64,000 nt of DNA, from NCBI GenBank assembly GCA_007570785.1, contig ML660777.1:4224587-4288586 (forward strand), written 5' to 3'. Shown here in pieces: positions 1 to 11,099 of this stretch. Below the pieces are notes generated by a model. That model searched no databases and was not told the origin of the DNA. It worked only from the letters and a program-made list of their open reading frames with translations. The DNA comes from Antilocapra americana (Eukaryota > Chordata > Mammalia > Artiodactyla > Antilocapridae). Both the position numbers and the translations under genes were made by a program. Positions within the stretch are counted from its first letter, which is position 1. Every line of letters begins with the position of its first letter.

Positions 1-1359
1 TTCAATGTGCCAGCAAATTTGGAAAACTCAGCAGTGACCACAGGACTGGAAAAGATGAGTTTTCATTCCAATCCCAAAGAAAGGCAATGCCAAAGAATGC
101 TCAAACTGCCACACAATTGCACTCATCTAAAACACTAAACGTAATGCTCAAAATTCTCCAAGTGCACGAACCAAGAACTTCCAAGTGCTCAAGCTGGATT
201 TAGAAAAGGCAGAGGAACTAGAGATCAAATTGCCAACATCTGCTGGATCATTGAAAAAGTGAGAGAGTTCAGGCAAAACATCTACTTCTACTTTATTGAC
301 TATGCCAAATCCTCTGAGTGTGTGGATCACAACAAACTGTGGAAAATTCTGAAAGAGATGGGAATACCAGACCATCTGACCTGCCTCCTGAGAAATCTGT
401 ATGCAGGTCAAGAAGCAACAGTTAGAACCGGACATGAAACAATGGACTGGTTCCAAACTGGGAAAGGAGTACGTCATTTAACTTATATGCAGAGTACATC
501 ACACGAAAAATGCCTGGCTGGATGAAGCTCAAGCTGGAATCAAGATTGCTGGGAGAAACACCAACAACATCAAATACGCAGATGACACCACTCTTATGGC
601 AGAAAGTGATGAGGAACTGAAGAGCCTCTTGAAAGTGAAAGAGGAGGGTGAAGAAGATGGCTTAAAATTCAACATTCAGAAAACTAAGATCATGGCATCT
701 GGTCCCATCACTTCATGGCAAATAGATGGGGAAACAATGGGAAAAGTTAGAGACTTTATTTTCTTGGGCTCCAAAATCACTGCAGATGGTGACTGAAGCC
801 ATGAAATTAAAAGATGCTTGCTCCTTGGAAGAAAAGCTATGACAAATCTAAACAGTATATTAAAAAGCAGAGACATAACTTTGCCAACAAAGGTCTGTCT
901 AGTCAAAGCTATGGTTTTCCCAGCAGTCATGTGTTGGTGTGAGAGTTGAACCATAAAGAAAGCTGAACATCAAAGAATTAATGCTTCTGAACTGTGGTGT
1001 TGGAGAAGACTCTTGAGAGTCCCTTGGACGGCAAGGAGTTCAAACCTGTCAATCCTACAGGAAATCAGTCCTGAATCTTCATTGGAAGGATGGATGCTGA
1101 AGCTGAAACTCTAAATCTTTGGCCACCCGATGCAAAGAACTGACTCATTGGGAAAGACCTTGATGCTGGAAAAGATTGAAGTCAGGAGGAGAAGGGGACA
1201 ACAGAGGACAAGATGGTTGGATGGCATCAACAACTTGATGGACCTGAGTTTAAGTAAGCTCTGGGAGTTGGTGATGGACAGGGGAAGTCTGATGCGCTTC
1301 AGTCCATGGGGTCACAAAGAGTTAGACACAAATGAGCAACTGAATTGAACTGAACTGAA
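1..1359 (+). mobile_element. BovB (RTE) LINE, RT to 3' end, cut by window start
   Basis: Translated pieces match the BovB reverse transcriptase: the RT core, the catalytic Tyr-Ala-Asp-Asp at 575-586, then the C-terminal domain and the GAACT-rich 3' tail ending near 1359. The copy is dead. About 26 bases are missing near 471, removing the conserved block just before the N-x-Y-A-E-Y-I motif. A TGA sits at about 795 and other frame breaks follow. The 5' part lies outside the window, so the full length is unknown. BovB elements normally encode one protein with an apurinic endonuclease and an RT. Confidence 0.95.
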
Positions 1360-2472
1360 GCTGTCTACACTATGGCAGCCCGATACCATACATTTGGAAG
1401 TAACATGCTTCCTAAAGGAAGTGGCTCTGCTACCCAGTTTCCTGTGGTCATTATTGTCTAACACTCTTATATCAATGAATCCAATGCAGGTTTTCATACT
1501 AAAGTCTCCAATCGGTTTTCCTATACTACCTCCATTTAGGGTCATGATGCTTGGCTTTGTTATGAATGTGTGTATAGAAAAAAATGAACAGATATACAAA
1601 TATACAATATTTTGGAGGGTTTCTAGACCCCCTGAAGCCCATGAACTGATTCCCTAGGTGCCCATGGACATTTAGTTACTAAATCCTATGCAATCACATT
1701 GCTTCTGGAAATAACTTATAACATTTAAGTTGTCTACAGTTGTACTTTGAAAAATTAGCAGCTCTAACTCATTTAAAAAGGCTTAGTCACTTTGGTTTAA
1801 ATGGGTCTTTAAGATGAGAAGTTGACATTCTCTTAAAGAATGGGGAAAAATTGCCCTAAATGCCAGTAACTAGACTTTAAGCATTACACTTAGTACCACA
1901 GAACACTGAATGATAGGACTGTAAAAGAATAGGACACATGTCAAAGATACTCAAGAATATACCTAGATAAAGCCTCTTGCCTACATTTGGATTGAGAGTT
2001 TCTATACATTTGCCATCATTGGAATACTCAAGAATTACAAATGTTTGTCATATTTTATAAACTACCAACCTGTCTTATTACACAGTCAATGTAGATAAAA
2101 TCTTAATGGAATTGTATTACTTTAATACTAAATCTCACTTTATAATAAAAACATGCAGCTCAGCCCCAATGGCAGAGTTTTAACTATAATCTTGCATTAC
2201 ACTGACATTTAGCAACAAAGCCAATAGCATAATATCTTAAGACAGCAAAGAGCAAAAACATACATAATCAGTAGGAAAAGAAAGGAGAGTGAACCCAGAA
2301 AGAGGAAAATATCAGAGGCAGAGAAATATGAAACCTTAATCCTTTAGACATAAACTCTAATCCTAGAAAAATACAGAAAGCAATACATGAAGAAAGATTT
2401 TAATACATAGATTTACATAATATAAAAGAAACATTTTAAAGACAGCATGTACTTATTCCAAATCTAGAAAGG

Positions 2473-2476
<4 letters not shown>
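1360..2476. other. Unassigned sequence
   Basis: AT-rich sequence following the BovB tail. No coding signal, RNA gene or recognisable repeat was seen. Short open frames on both strands at 1312-1657 do not resemble a known protein. Confidence 0.5.

Positions 2477-2518
<42 letters not shown>
2477..2518. repeat. (AT)21 microsatellite
   Basis: An uninterrupted run of 21 AT dinucleotides in AT-rich sequence; likely length-polymorphic. Confidence 0.97.
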
Positions 2519-2523
<5 letters not shown>

Positions 2524-3002
2524 AGGACAACACCAGCTTAATCCCCTTAAACAAACCTCAAAATCATCATAAAGCACTTAGAATTTTCTCAGAGAATCAA
2601 TTTAACTTGCAATTTAAGGTAAAGTTTAGAACTGAAAAAAAAGCTGACAACCAAAATTTTTTCTGCCTGTTGGTATCAGATTTCATATCTTTCTAATGAA
2701 GAAGACCATCTGGCTTTCTTTCTTTATGTATGCTGTCTTTTCAGATGTGGCACTATTTGCTTCTGCTCAATTTTGTAATATTCTCTTTTCTTCCTTTACA
2801 GCTTTCTTCTCAAGCATGCCTTAGAGAACAACAGTCTCTAGAATACTGCTGAATTGCATGACTTCTGAGATTCTTGGGGAAACATTTCATTCTTTATGCT
2901 ATGAGAAAAATCTCTGAGGAAAGTTATTAGTATAGTACATTAAAAACAACAAATATTTATTAGCCTAAGTGAGTAGGAAGTTGTTCTAGATTTTTTTCCC
3001 TT
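2519..3002. other. Unassigned AT-rich sequence
   Basis: AT-rich, with no coding signal and no recognised repeat. Confidence 0.5.
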
Positions 3003-3165
3003 CAAATTTTATTGAGCTATAGTTGATGTACAGAATTGTGTGAGCTTAAGATATAGCATAATGATGTGACTTACATATATTATGAAGTGATTATCACCCA
3101 AGTTTAGTGAATATCTATCATCTCATGTAGATACATTAAAGAAATAGAAAAAAATTTTTTCCACT
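3003..3165 (-). mobile_element. L1M-type 3' UTR fragment, antisense
   Basis: The plus strand reads as the reverse complement of an old mammalian L1 3' UTR (the 'TTTTATTGAG..TATAGTTGA..' pattern followed by the block that ends in ATCCATCA-like sequence). Diverged and truncated at both ends. Confidence 0.6.
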
Positions 3166-3324
3166 TAGTAAAAATCTTAGGATTTACTCTTTAATGTATA
3201 ATGTTGGGCAGTGACTATAGATATTTTTTAATGCTAATTTTGTTTTAAAATTATGTAAAGTGTTTACAAGTTTCAAAGTCAAGTCTCTGAAGGTTGGTTT
3301 GTTTTATTTTTTAACTGTTTCCAC

Positions 3325-3782
3325 GTCCATTTTATTTATTTTTCATAAGTTTATTTATTTTTACTTGGAGGATAATTGCTCCACAATATTGCATTGATTT
3401 CTTTCAGATATAAAGAGTGAATTAAGTCAGAACAAGAAAAACAAATATCATATATTAACACATATATTCCACATATATATGGAATCTAGAAGGATGGTGC
3501 TGATGAACCTATCTGCAGGGCAGCAATGGAGACACAGACATAGAGAACAGACTTGTGGACACAGTGGGGATGGGAGAGGGTGGGATGAATAGAGAGAGTA
3601 GCATGGAAAATATACATTACCATATGTAAAATAGAGAGCCAGTGGAAATTTGCTGTATGATGCAGGGAGCTCAGATCGGATGCTCTTTGATAACCTAGAG
3701 GGGCGAGATGGAGCTGGGGGAGGGAAGTTCAAGGGCAGCCGGGGACATACATATACCCGTGGCTGATTCTTATTGATGTATG
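3325..3782 (-). mobile_element. L1 3' UTR insertion with 5' inversion (twin priming)
   Basis: Bases about 3325-3405 are a T-rich tract followed by the reverse complement of the last ~50 bases of a ruminant L1 3' UTR. Bases about 3412-3782 are the preceding part of the same 3' UTR in plus orientation, stopping at the point where the inverted piece takes over. This is the arrangement expected for a minus-strand insertion made by twin priming. Only non-coding 3' UTR is present. Confidence 0.7.
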
Positions 3783-3865
3783 CTCTAGATTTTTACATGA
3801 GAATATTTTATATAAGGATCTATGACTTTCTCACATGTAGGTTAGAAAAGATTGTTCCTGGGATC

Positions 3866-4020
3866 AGAGGGCTTGCAATCTAGTCTTCAGACAGAACAAA
3901 AAGATACGAAATTTTAGGCAGTAGATGATCAGTGTCAAATAAGTGGTACATACAAGTGTTCAGAGAAAGCAGGGGCTCAGGCAGGGTTGGGGTAATCATG
4001 AAAAGTTTCAAGGACCAGGT
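3866..4020 (-). mobile_element. Possible L2 fragment, antisense
   Basis: Weak resemblance to the reverse complement of L2 3' sequence (GGGCTTGCAATCTAGT.., then ..CAGAGAAAGCAGGGGCTCAG). Very diverged; could be another ancient repeat. Confidence 0.35.
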
Positions 4021-5329
4021 AGGAACTGATTGCTCTCCACATGGATACCTGAGTATAAGATACAGTGGATGAAAGATTATGGTTATGATTATGATTACAG
4101 AGACTTTGAACCTCATGTCTTGCTCATTTTCCTGGTCAAACCAGCTTACAGTCTTTGTGACAAGTTCTACATGTCTACCTCAGAGACCCAAATCCTAATA
4201 AAATTCCAGGGCTTGAAAAATAAAAGTTATATTAAAATCAGTCTTACACTTGCTTACTCACTTGATATAATAAATACACGAAAGAAGAAAAAAAGACTGT
4301 GGGAAAAACATAAAGTAGTAAATGGTGTATATTTAATGGTACTCCATTAGCCATTTTTCTCTTCTCAGGTGAAGCTAAGTGGCTCCTAGAAGAGATTATC
4401 ATGTCTTATTTTGGTTTTTGGTTTTATTTTTTTAAAGCTTAGTAAATTTGGTGATTCATTAACATGCTATCTTACTGTTGGAGTACTAGTGTTTTGAAAC
4501 TCAATGAAAAATGGTTTCACCACTTATTTTATGGTACCAGATGCCAGCATTTAATGCCAATATTTCTCACACAGTGTTGGATCATCTAATGGATGTGTAA
4601 TAACTAGAAATGACTCTGGATAGAGGAATTTAGGAAAAACAAAAAATACTTATGAATACTTGAAGAAGATGATAGAAGAAACATACACATCCTCTGGGCC
4701 TTGCTACTCTTTTGAAATTTAAATTCTATTTGATGATTTTTGCTTTTGGACCAGATTGAATGGAGCTGGTCTAATGAGCAGGAAAAAAATGGATTCACTC
4801 ATCTCAGTAAAGTCATGAAGTCAGAAAGATATACACAGACTCCTTGTGCTGGTGAATACTCTAGATAATTTCTAATAGGAAAGTATTTAGAAAATAAATT
4901 TGGTTAAAAGACTATTTAGTTATACAATTAAAACATTTTTCCTAGAAAGGTCTTTTACTATTATCAAGTAAAATTTACCAGGTTTCCAGGGCACAGATGG
5001 ATAAACTAGTGGGTAATAGCGTAAAGTAAGGTTCTAATTCACATCTCAAACTCCTCTCTCCTTTCCCCCTTCTCATTTTCTACCATCTGGCCCATAGGGA
5101 GTAACCCTGGCAGTGTAACCTCAACTGTCACCATAAAGCACAGACTACCTGCTGTTGAAGAATTGAGACTCCTGGGTCCTGAAATCCACAGGCACAGAAT
5201 TTATCATCTCTATTTCTAAGATCTGAGGCAAACAGTAGCTCTTCACACCCAGCTACGTCAACCGGGAAAAGCAAATCAAATCACCTTGGCATCTGACATC
5301 CAAAGTCAGTGGGATTCATTCACAGGAGA
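4021..5329. other. Unassigned sequence
   Basis: Mixed-composition sequence without a recognised repeat. A 106-codon open frame at 4030-4350 has low-complexity Lys and Tyr/Asp runs and no recognisable domain; I do not regard it as a gene. Confidence 0.5.
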
Positions 5330-5460
5330 CTATTTTCAGTAGGCTAGGATTTAGGGCATCCCCGAGAGCAGGGATGGGGAGGTGGGCATTTCCGACAAGT
5401 TCCCAGATGCTGCTGCTGCTGCTGTTGCTCAGGAGACCTCACTTTGAAAACCACTGGTCC
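5330..5460 (-). mobile_element. MER5A-like hAT DNA transposon fragment
   Basis: Matches the reverse-complement end of MER5A: the CAGTAGGTCTGGGGTGGG-like block, GCATTTC..AACAAGTTCCCAG, a GATGCTG-type block and the terminal repeat ending AACCACTGG. The internal GCTG block has expanded into a short CTG run (about 5408-5426). Non-autonomous, no coding capacity. Confidence 0.6.
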
Positions 5461-6013
5461 ATCAATAAATTCTCTTCTTTCATTATCTCTACCCACATGG
5501 CCATTTCCAGGCATGCTGAAATGATACAGAATGCCAGACTTCCTTTCTGTGGAGGAAGGAAGGCAGACTCTTACATAGTGGCACAGCACCTGAAATAACT
5601 TTGCTTATTTATTTTGAAAACAGTACAGTATCATTCCACAGATGTCATTATGGCATGCATCTATGTCTGCACTGGAGTAGATGAAAACAGAAATTGTCTG
5701 ATTTCAACAATCCGTTTTGTTTTGAAGTGCCTCTTCCGTGATGGATACAGGCTGGTGGATATTAATATGCAATAGAAAGGTCTTTACACTTTTTATTCAT
5801 ACCTTATGCCCATCAATGTGCCTCCCCCCAAGATCTCCATGTCCCCAATCTTCTCTTTCCCCATCTTCTCATCTTTCTTCTTGTAGACTAGCCAACCAAA
5901 CCATTCACTATTGCCCAGTGGTTTTTTTTCCTTTTAATGTGGACCATTTTTTAAAGTCTTTCTTGAATTTGTTACAATATTGCTTCTGTTTTATATTTTG
6001 TTTTTCTGATCAT
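5461..6013. other. Unassigned sequence
   Basis: No coding signal or recognised repeat; a pyrimidine-rich stretch lies at about 5820-5900. Confidence 0.5.
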
Positions 6014-6093
6014 GAGGCATGTGGGATTTTAGCTCCCTGACCAGAGATCAAAACTGTGTCCCTTGCATTGGAAGGTGAAGTCTCTTGCCAGGG
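6014..6093 (-). mobile_element. CHR-type SINE head fragment
   Basis: Reverse complement of the tRNA-like head of a CHR SINE (GTGGGAT..TAGCTCCCTGACCAGAGATC, then ..CCTTGCATTGGAAGG). Only about 80 bases remain. Confidence 0.65.
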
Positions 6094-7605
6094 ACGTCTA
6101 TGTGTTTAATGTTTCATCCTTGAGACACAAAGTAAAATCCCAGATGCTGCCTGGACACTACCCATTGGGAGGGCTTTTTATTATCATCTTTTTTCAAGAA
6201 TATGCCTGAATGGTACTATCGTTTTAGCTGCTCCTCTTATTAACAATGCTTAGTCTATTTCCTCTTGCATTAGTTGGTATAAAGGATGACTCACGTTACC
6301 AAAGATGTAGACTGAAAGAGAGCCACTACGACAATAGTGGTGAAGAAAATGGGTATCTGCCCTACGTGCTGGCTCCAACTGTTTGTGCCCCCTAGGTCTG
6401 CTTATGATCCCAGATGAGCATCTTCCACCCTGTGAATGGTTAGCTGATATACCTGATCTTACCATATAGTAATGGATAAACTCCATCTCATAATGGACAG
6501 TTCTGCCCAAAGGAGCTCTTGGTTTCCCATGGTCAGCTGTCTATCTCTCCTAGTGCTAGTAATATGCCAGGAGCTATTATTTAGAAGATGTACAACTCTC
6601 TGCTTATAATGGCATAGCCTTTCTCCAATACCTTGTGAAGATGTACTGTCACTTTTCCCAGAAGAACTTGGCATAAATTCCACATGCTGCATTTTTCTAC
6701 CACAAATATTTATTACACCACTGTATGGCCTGAGAGATCACACAGCTCAAGTGGCAAGGCATTCACACTGCAGACTGGACTTGGTACAAGGCTCTTACTT
6801 GCTGCGGGCCTAACTCAAAACTGGCCGCCTTTTGTGTCACTCAATACAGGTCAGAGGGTTATTCTCAAGTGTGGGATATGCTGCATCTAAAACTTAAAAA
6901 GTCTACTGTGCATTGGGTATTCTTCTTTATGGGAGAAGTTGCAAAATTAATAACCTAGCCTTTACTTTGAGGAGATGTACTGATGTGGAGGATGTGAAGA
7001 GTCCCTGAATGTTTAGTCCCATTTCTCTAGAACACATGTGTTCTCACAAATTTATCCAACATACTATCCATTTCTTGCTTATCCTTGCTGTTTTACATGA
7101 TATTATCAATACAGCAAACCAGTGTCATGTTCTATAGGATATTCATCTGATCTATATTATGACAGCTAAAGAGAGAGTTGACATAATACTGGAAAAAATG
7201 GTAAGTATTATTGTCCAAAGTGAGTAAAACTTTCTTTTGGATAGAAAAGAATGCTAGGGAAAAATTCCTAAAGAAGACTTATGGCTAATGGACATCTTCT
7301 GCCAGCCCTTCTATCAGCTGGGAATAATAGTCCTGGAGAAGGATTCTGAGCAGGGCCACAAAACATGTGCACTATGTAAAAATTAATATTCTAAGAATTA
7401 TGAGTATTTTTTAAACCAATTTTAATAAAATAAGGTGACTATAGGACACTTTACTATTCATGAAGTATCTTAAAAAATTACATTTTCTTTATAACAACTC
7501 TGTGAGAATATCAAATTGAGTACTATTATCTTTAATTTATAGATTTTTAAAACCCTGAGGCTCAGAGAACTTAAACTAACTCCTTATGTTAGAAAAACTA
7601 TCACT
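6094..7605. other. Unassigned sequence
   Basis: No host gene was recognised. Overlapping minus-strand open frames at 6250-6692 give mixed composition without a motif I can name; an old LTR-element internal fragment is possible but unsupported. The rest is AT-rich. Confidence 0.45.
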
Positions 7606-7610
7606 TGATG

Positions 7611-7662
7611 TTTGATATTTTCACAAATATCAAACATTTGATATTCATATAATTATCAAATG
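7611..7662. repeat. Two adjacent AT-rich inverted repeats
   Basis: First hairpin: arms 7611-7620 (TTTGATATTT) and 7625-7634 with a 4-base loop, perfectly complementary. Second: arms 7635-7643 (CATTTGATA) and 7654-7662 with a 10-base loop. Both share the TTTGATA core, so the four arms can also pair across hairpins. Confidence 0.9.
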
Positions 7663-7669
7663 ATAAAAA

Positions 7670-8273
7670 GCCCACAAAAGCTGACTTCAAGTTAAGAGCA
7701 TTTCCCACTCTCCTACTGAGGATTTTTGTATGATAAATAAGATGAAAGATGCAATAATAAGAGTATAACATCATGCTTCCCCTCTAGAATATGAGTGAAT
7801 TTTTTAAAAACTTTTCATTACGGCTCTGTTCTTTTACACTAAGAAATAATTATAAGGCCTGACACTCAAGAAGCAGGTCAATCAGTAAATTAAGAATAGG
7901 ATTATTTTTAAAGTAAGAGTGCTTGACAGTTCTTGCGAGCTGGAGGGAGGCAGCTCTTCAAACTCTGAAATAATATAAATATCTTCTTGGAGAGTTTAAA
8001 AAAAATGAGTGCTTAAAGGATTAGAGAAGAATTAAGCAAATTCAGAAGACTAGTACCTAGACCTACGAATTTCAGCTCTAATCAGAATGAAGATCTAAAG
8101 AACAATAGCAAGCCATATGAAAGGACTTAGTTAACCATGGAAGGAGAGAACCAGTAGCTCCAGCGGCAATATTGACATTACCAAGTCAGCCCTGTCACTA
8201 TTAGAGTGTGTCCAGCCAAGAACTGACCACCAAGGCCCAGTGGGAAGCAGATTCAAAAGACGAAAATGGGTGT
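7670..8273. other. Unassigned sequence
   Basis: AT-rich; no coding signal or recognised repeat before the CHR SINE. Confidence 0.5.
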
Positions 8274-8627
8274 GAGCTTCCCCTGTGGCTCAGTGGTAAA
8301 GAATCTTTCTGCCAATGCAGGAGTCAAGGGTTCGATCCCTGATCCAGGAAGATCCCACATGTCGCAGAGCAGCTAAGCTTGTGCACCACAACTAATGAAA
8401 CTGAGCTAATAGTTGAGCTACAACTATTGAGACCACATGCCACAATTATTGAAGGTTGTGTGCCCTAGAGCCTGTGCTCTGCAACAAGAGAAGCCACTAC
8501 AATGAGAAGCCTGTGCCCCATAACTAGAGAGTAGCCCTCACTCACTGTTGCTAGGATAGAGTCTTCGTGCAGCAGCAAAGACCAAGCACAACCAAAAGTA
8601 AATAAATTAATTAAATTATAAAAAACA
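8274..8627 (+). mobile_element. CHR-type tRNA-derived SINE, near full length
   Basis: The tRNA-like head (CTGTGGCTCAGTGG.., B box GGTTCGATCC) is followed by the CHR body of repeated CCACAACTA / TGCTCTGCAAC / AGAAGCCACT motifs and an A-rich tail (AAATAAATTAATTAAA). The body holds an extra duplicated ACAACTATTGAG-type unit. CHR SINEs are shared by cetaceans, hippos and ruminants; transcription is by RNA polymerase III from the internal promoter. Confidence 0.85.
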
Positions 8628-8738
8628 GCAACAAAAAGAAGAAGATGGATATATTAGGCCATCTTTGGTTAAAATCACCAAACATCTTTGTGAAAATAAA
8701 CTCTATGCTGATGCTGATGCTGGCAATGGTTTCTATCA

Positions 8739-8756
8739 ATTAGTTAATTAACTAAT
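8739..8756. repeat. 18-bp perfect palindrome
   Basis: ATTAGTTAATTAACTAAT is its own reverse complement. It lies at the left end of the inverted L1 piece. Confidence 0.95.
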
Positions 8757-9585
8757 TTCATCAAATTCATTAATTAGCACCAGTAGTTTTCTGGTGGCAT
8801 CTTTAGGATTTTCTACGTATAAATATCATGTCCTCTGCAAACAATGACAGTTTTACTTCTTTTCTAATTTGGATTGCTTTTATTTCTTTTCTTCTTTGAT
8901 GAGGCATGGATGGACCTAGAGTCTGTTGTACAGTGAGGTAAGTTAGAAAGGGAAAAACAAATATCGTATATTAATGCATATACATGGAATCTAGAAAAAT
9001 AGTATAGATAAACCTATTTGCAGGGCAAAAACAGAGACAAAGATGTAGAGAATGGACATATGAACACAGAGCAGGAAGGGGAGGATGGAACGAATTGAAA
9101 GAGAAGCACTGACATATATACACTACCAGGCTTCCCCGGTGGCTCAGCTGGTAAAGAATCCTCCTGCAATGCAGGGGACCTGGGCTCGATCCCTGGGTTG
9201 GGAAGATCCCCTGGAGGAAGGCGTGGCAACCCACTCCAGTATTCTGGCCTGGAGAATCCCATGGACAGAAGAGACTGGTGGGCTACAGTCCATGGGGTCA
9301 CAAGAGTCAGACGTGACTGAGCGATTAAGCACACATATACACTACCACGTGTAAAATAGCTGGTGGGAAGCTGCTGTATGGCACAGGGAGCTCAGCTCAG
9401 CGCTCTGTAATGACCTAGATGGGTAGAATGGGAGGTGGGGGTAGGAGGGAGGCTCAAGAGCAAGGGGATATATGTACATATGTATACATGTATGTGATTC
9501 ACATGGTTATACAGCAGAAACTAACACAACATTGTAAAGCAATTATAGTCCAATAAAAATAAATTGACTTAAAACATTAAAAACA
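8755..9585 (+). mobile_element. L1 3' end with inverted ORF2 piece and nested SINE
   Basis: Bases about 8755-8903 are the reverse complement of L1 ORF2 around the RT active site; read on the minus strand the usual FADD is Phe-Ala-Glu-Asp. From about 8905 the sequence is the end of ORF2 and the 3' UTR in plus orientation, ending with AATAAA-like sequence and an A-rich tail near 9585. This is a classic 5'-inverted, 5'-truncated L1. A Bov-tA SINE splits the 3' UTR at 9129-9331. Confidence 0.8.
9129..9331 (+). mobile_element. Bov-tA SINE nested in L1
   Basis: Complete Bov-tA: tRNA-Glu-like head (GGTGGCTCAGCTGGTAAAG, B box GGCTCGATCC) and Bov-A body (ACTCCAGTATTCT..GGAGAATCCCATGG). It is flanked by a 16-base target-site duplication, 9113-9128 and 9332-9347, with one mismatch, so it is younger than the L1. 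Confidence 0.95.
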
Positions 9586-10577
9586 AAAACAAGTGCTAGC
9601 AGTAAAATTCCACTACTAAAATTCTACTGTCCAGGCTCCTTATGCCCATCCTCCACCAAAAAAGAAAAGGTTATCAAGTCACCATGACTTTCTTGCATGG
9701 CGGCCAAAACATCTCATGGAAACTCCCCAGTCACTGGAATTTTTAGACTCCTAATTTTTCACTCAGTTTGTTCTTGGCACCTAGAGAGGAGGAGCAATAA
9801 GTATCACAAGACCCATATGGCAGGAGAAGGCCATTTCCTCTGCACAGACTGATGGATAGGCTGACTCCAGAAAGCTTCAATTTCCAGGAGGAACGACAAA
9901 CCAAAATCTGTGTTATTGTCTTCTGAGGAATCCAGGATTTCTTAAGCAATGCTCAACCATCACAACAAGAAGATCACTATAAGGGATTGGACCCAGGAAG
10001 AATGCCTCTCCCTCAGAAGGCTCTCCTTTCATCGCAACCCTGCCAGTGATACTCCTCACTAGAATCATAACCGTGACACATCCTAGCTGTACAGCTCCTC
10101 CTCCAGCTCAGCCTCCAGTCACGGTCATGCTCCATAACCAGCCAGGCTCTGGCAAGGAGTACCCTACACGAGCTTGACATAATCTGTTTCCGTGTCTTGC
10201 GGAGATAGACATCCTGGGGCCTATAATGCTCTTTAGTGCTTTGTAGGTGTGTAGGTTGAGAAGAATCAGGGACTGTGCTCCAGAGGCAGTGGCTCCATCT
10301 AATGATGACTGAGCATCTACATTCCTTGGTCTTCTCAGCTACAGCTGAACACCAGTTTTCCAAAGAATCCTCAGGCTACTTCAACACTCTTCACCAAAAA
10401 TGAGTGAAGTGATACAATAAAATAAGTCTATCAAAGAAAAAAAGGAAATGTCTATTACTCCCTTCTTTTTGCCTCCTCTTTACCTTCTAGTATAAATTTG
10501 ATTGCTTTGCATATAGTAATATAAGATAATTATATGGCTAATACTCTGTCTCCCCACAAGACTGTTTCTTGAGGAGC
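9586..10577. other. Unassigned; possible antisense pseudogene
   Basis: No recognised repeat. On the minus strand, 10363 to 10013 is open for 116 codons and a second frame is open at 9949-9743. The translations look protein-like in composition but I could not match them to a family. This may be a decayed retrocopy or chance. Confidence 0.3.
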
Positions 10578-10967
10578 TGTAAAAATAAATAACTCCATCC
10601 AAATAAAAAAAAAAAAAGCAACAGTTATATCTATTCAGAACTCACTATAGCAAGGGAGTCAGCAACCATCATTTGTATTTGGTAGAAACACAAATGCAGG
10701 CAAGAGAAAGCATTATAACTGCCAAAACTGGAAGGCTTCTGGTATGCTCTGGTTGGCAGCTGTTGACATGAGCGAGCAGAGGTAGGCTAAACAGAAGTGT
10801 GTCTTGTGTGATTAGTTTGGAGAATATGTTTGGCTTTCTGATTGATCTTGATTTGGAAACAGGCAAAAAAATAGGGATGCTGGCACTCACAGACCAAGTC
10901 CTGACCATTCTTGGCTGGTTGCTACAGACTGTGGGTCAGATTTCTATTGTCATATGTAATCTGATCA
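10578..10967 (-). repeat. 3' LTR of the endogenous retrovirus
   Basis: Aligns along its length with 19100-19525: the same CTGACCAT..TTG..CTGGTTGCT block, the same GTGATTAGTTTGGAGAA block, and the same U5 end. On the minus strand it starts TG and ends CA. The polyadenylation signal is mutated, and a run of A (10606-10617) has been gained in U5. Confidence 0.75.
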
Positions 10968-10978
10968 CTGTCCCTTTG
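10968..10978 (-). other. Putative polypurine tract
   Basis: On the minus strand a short purine-rich run (about CAAAGGGACAG) abuts the start of the 3' LTR, the expected position for the plus-strand primer. Short and degraded. Confidence 0.4.
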
Positions 10979-11099
10979 CGTGTCAGTCTCTCAGTCTCCC
11001 CATTTCATCACTGACACTTTTGCAGAAAGTTGACCAGTTCAGGAAAGGGTAGGTAAAAGCAGTAGATAATTTACTGCCTGAGGATTCTCTAGTTGTCTT

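Noticed and set aside
4030..4350. 106-codon plus-strand frame
   Set aside because: No motif, low-complexity runs and no splice or polyadenylation context.
5408..5433. Short CTG run suggesting a coding glutamine or leucine tract
   Set aside because: It lies within the terminal block of a MER5A-like element; no gene context.
9129..9200. tRNA-like cloverleaf and B box (also at other SINE heads)
   Set aside because: These are tRNA-derived SINE heads lacking a conserved anticodon arm and mature 3' end, not tRNA genes.
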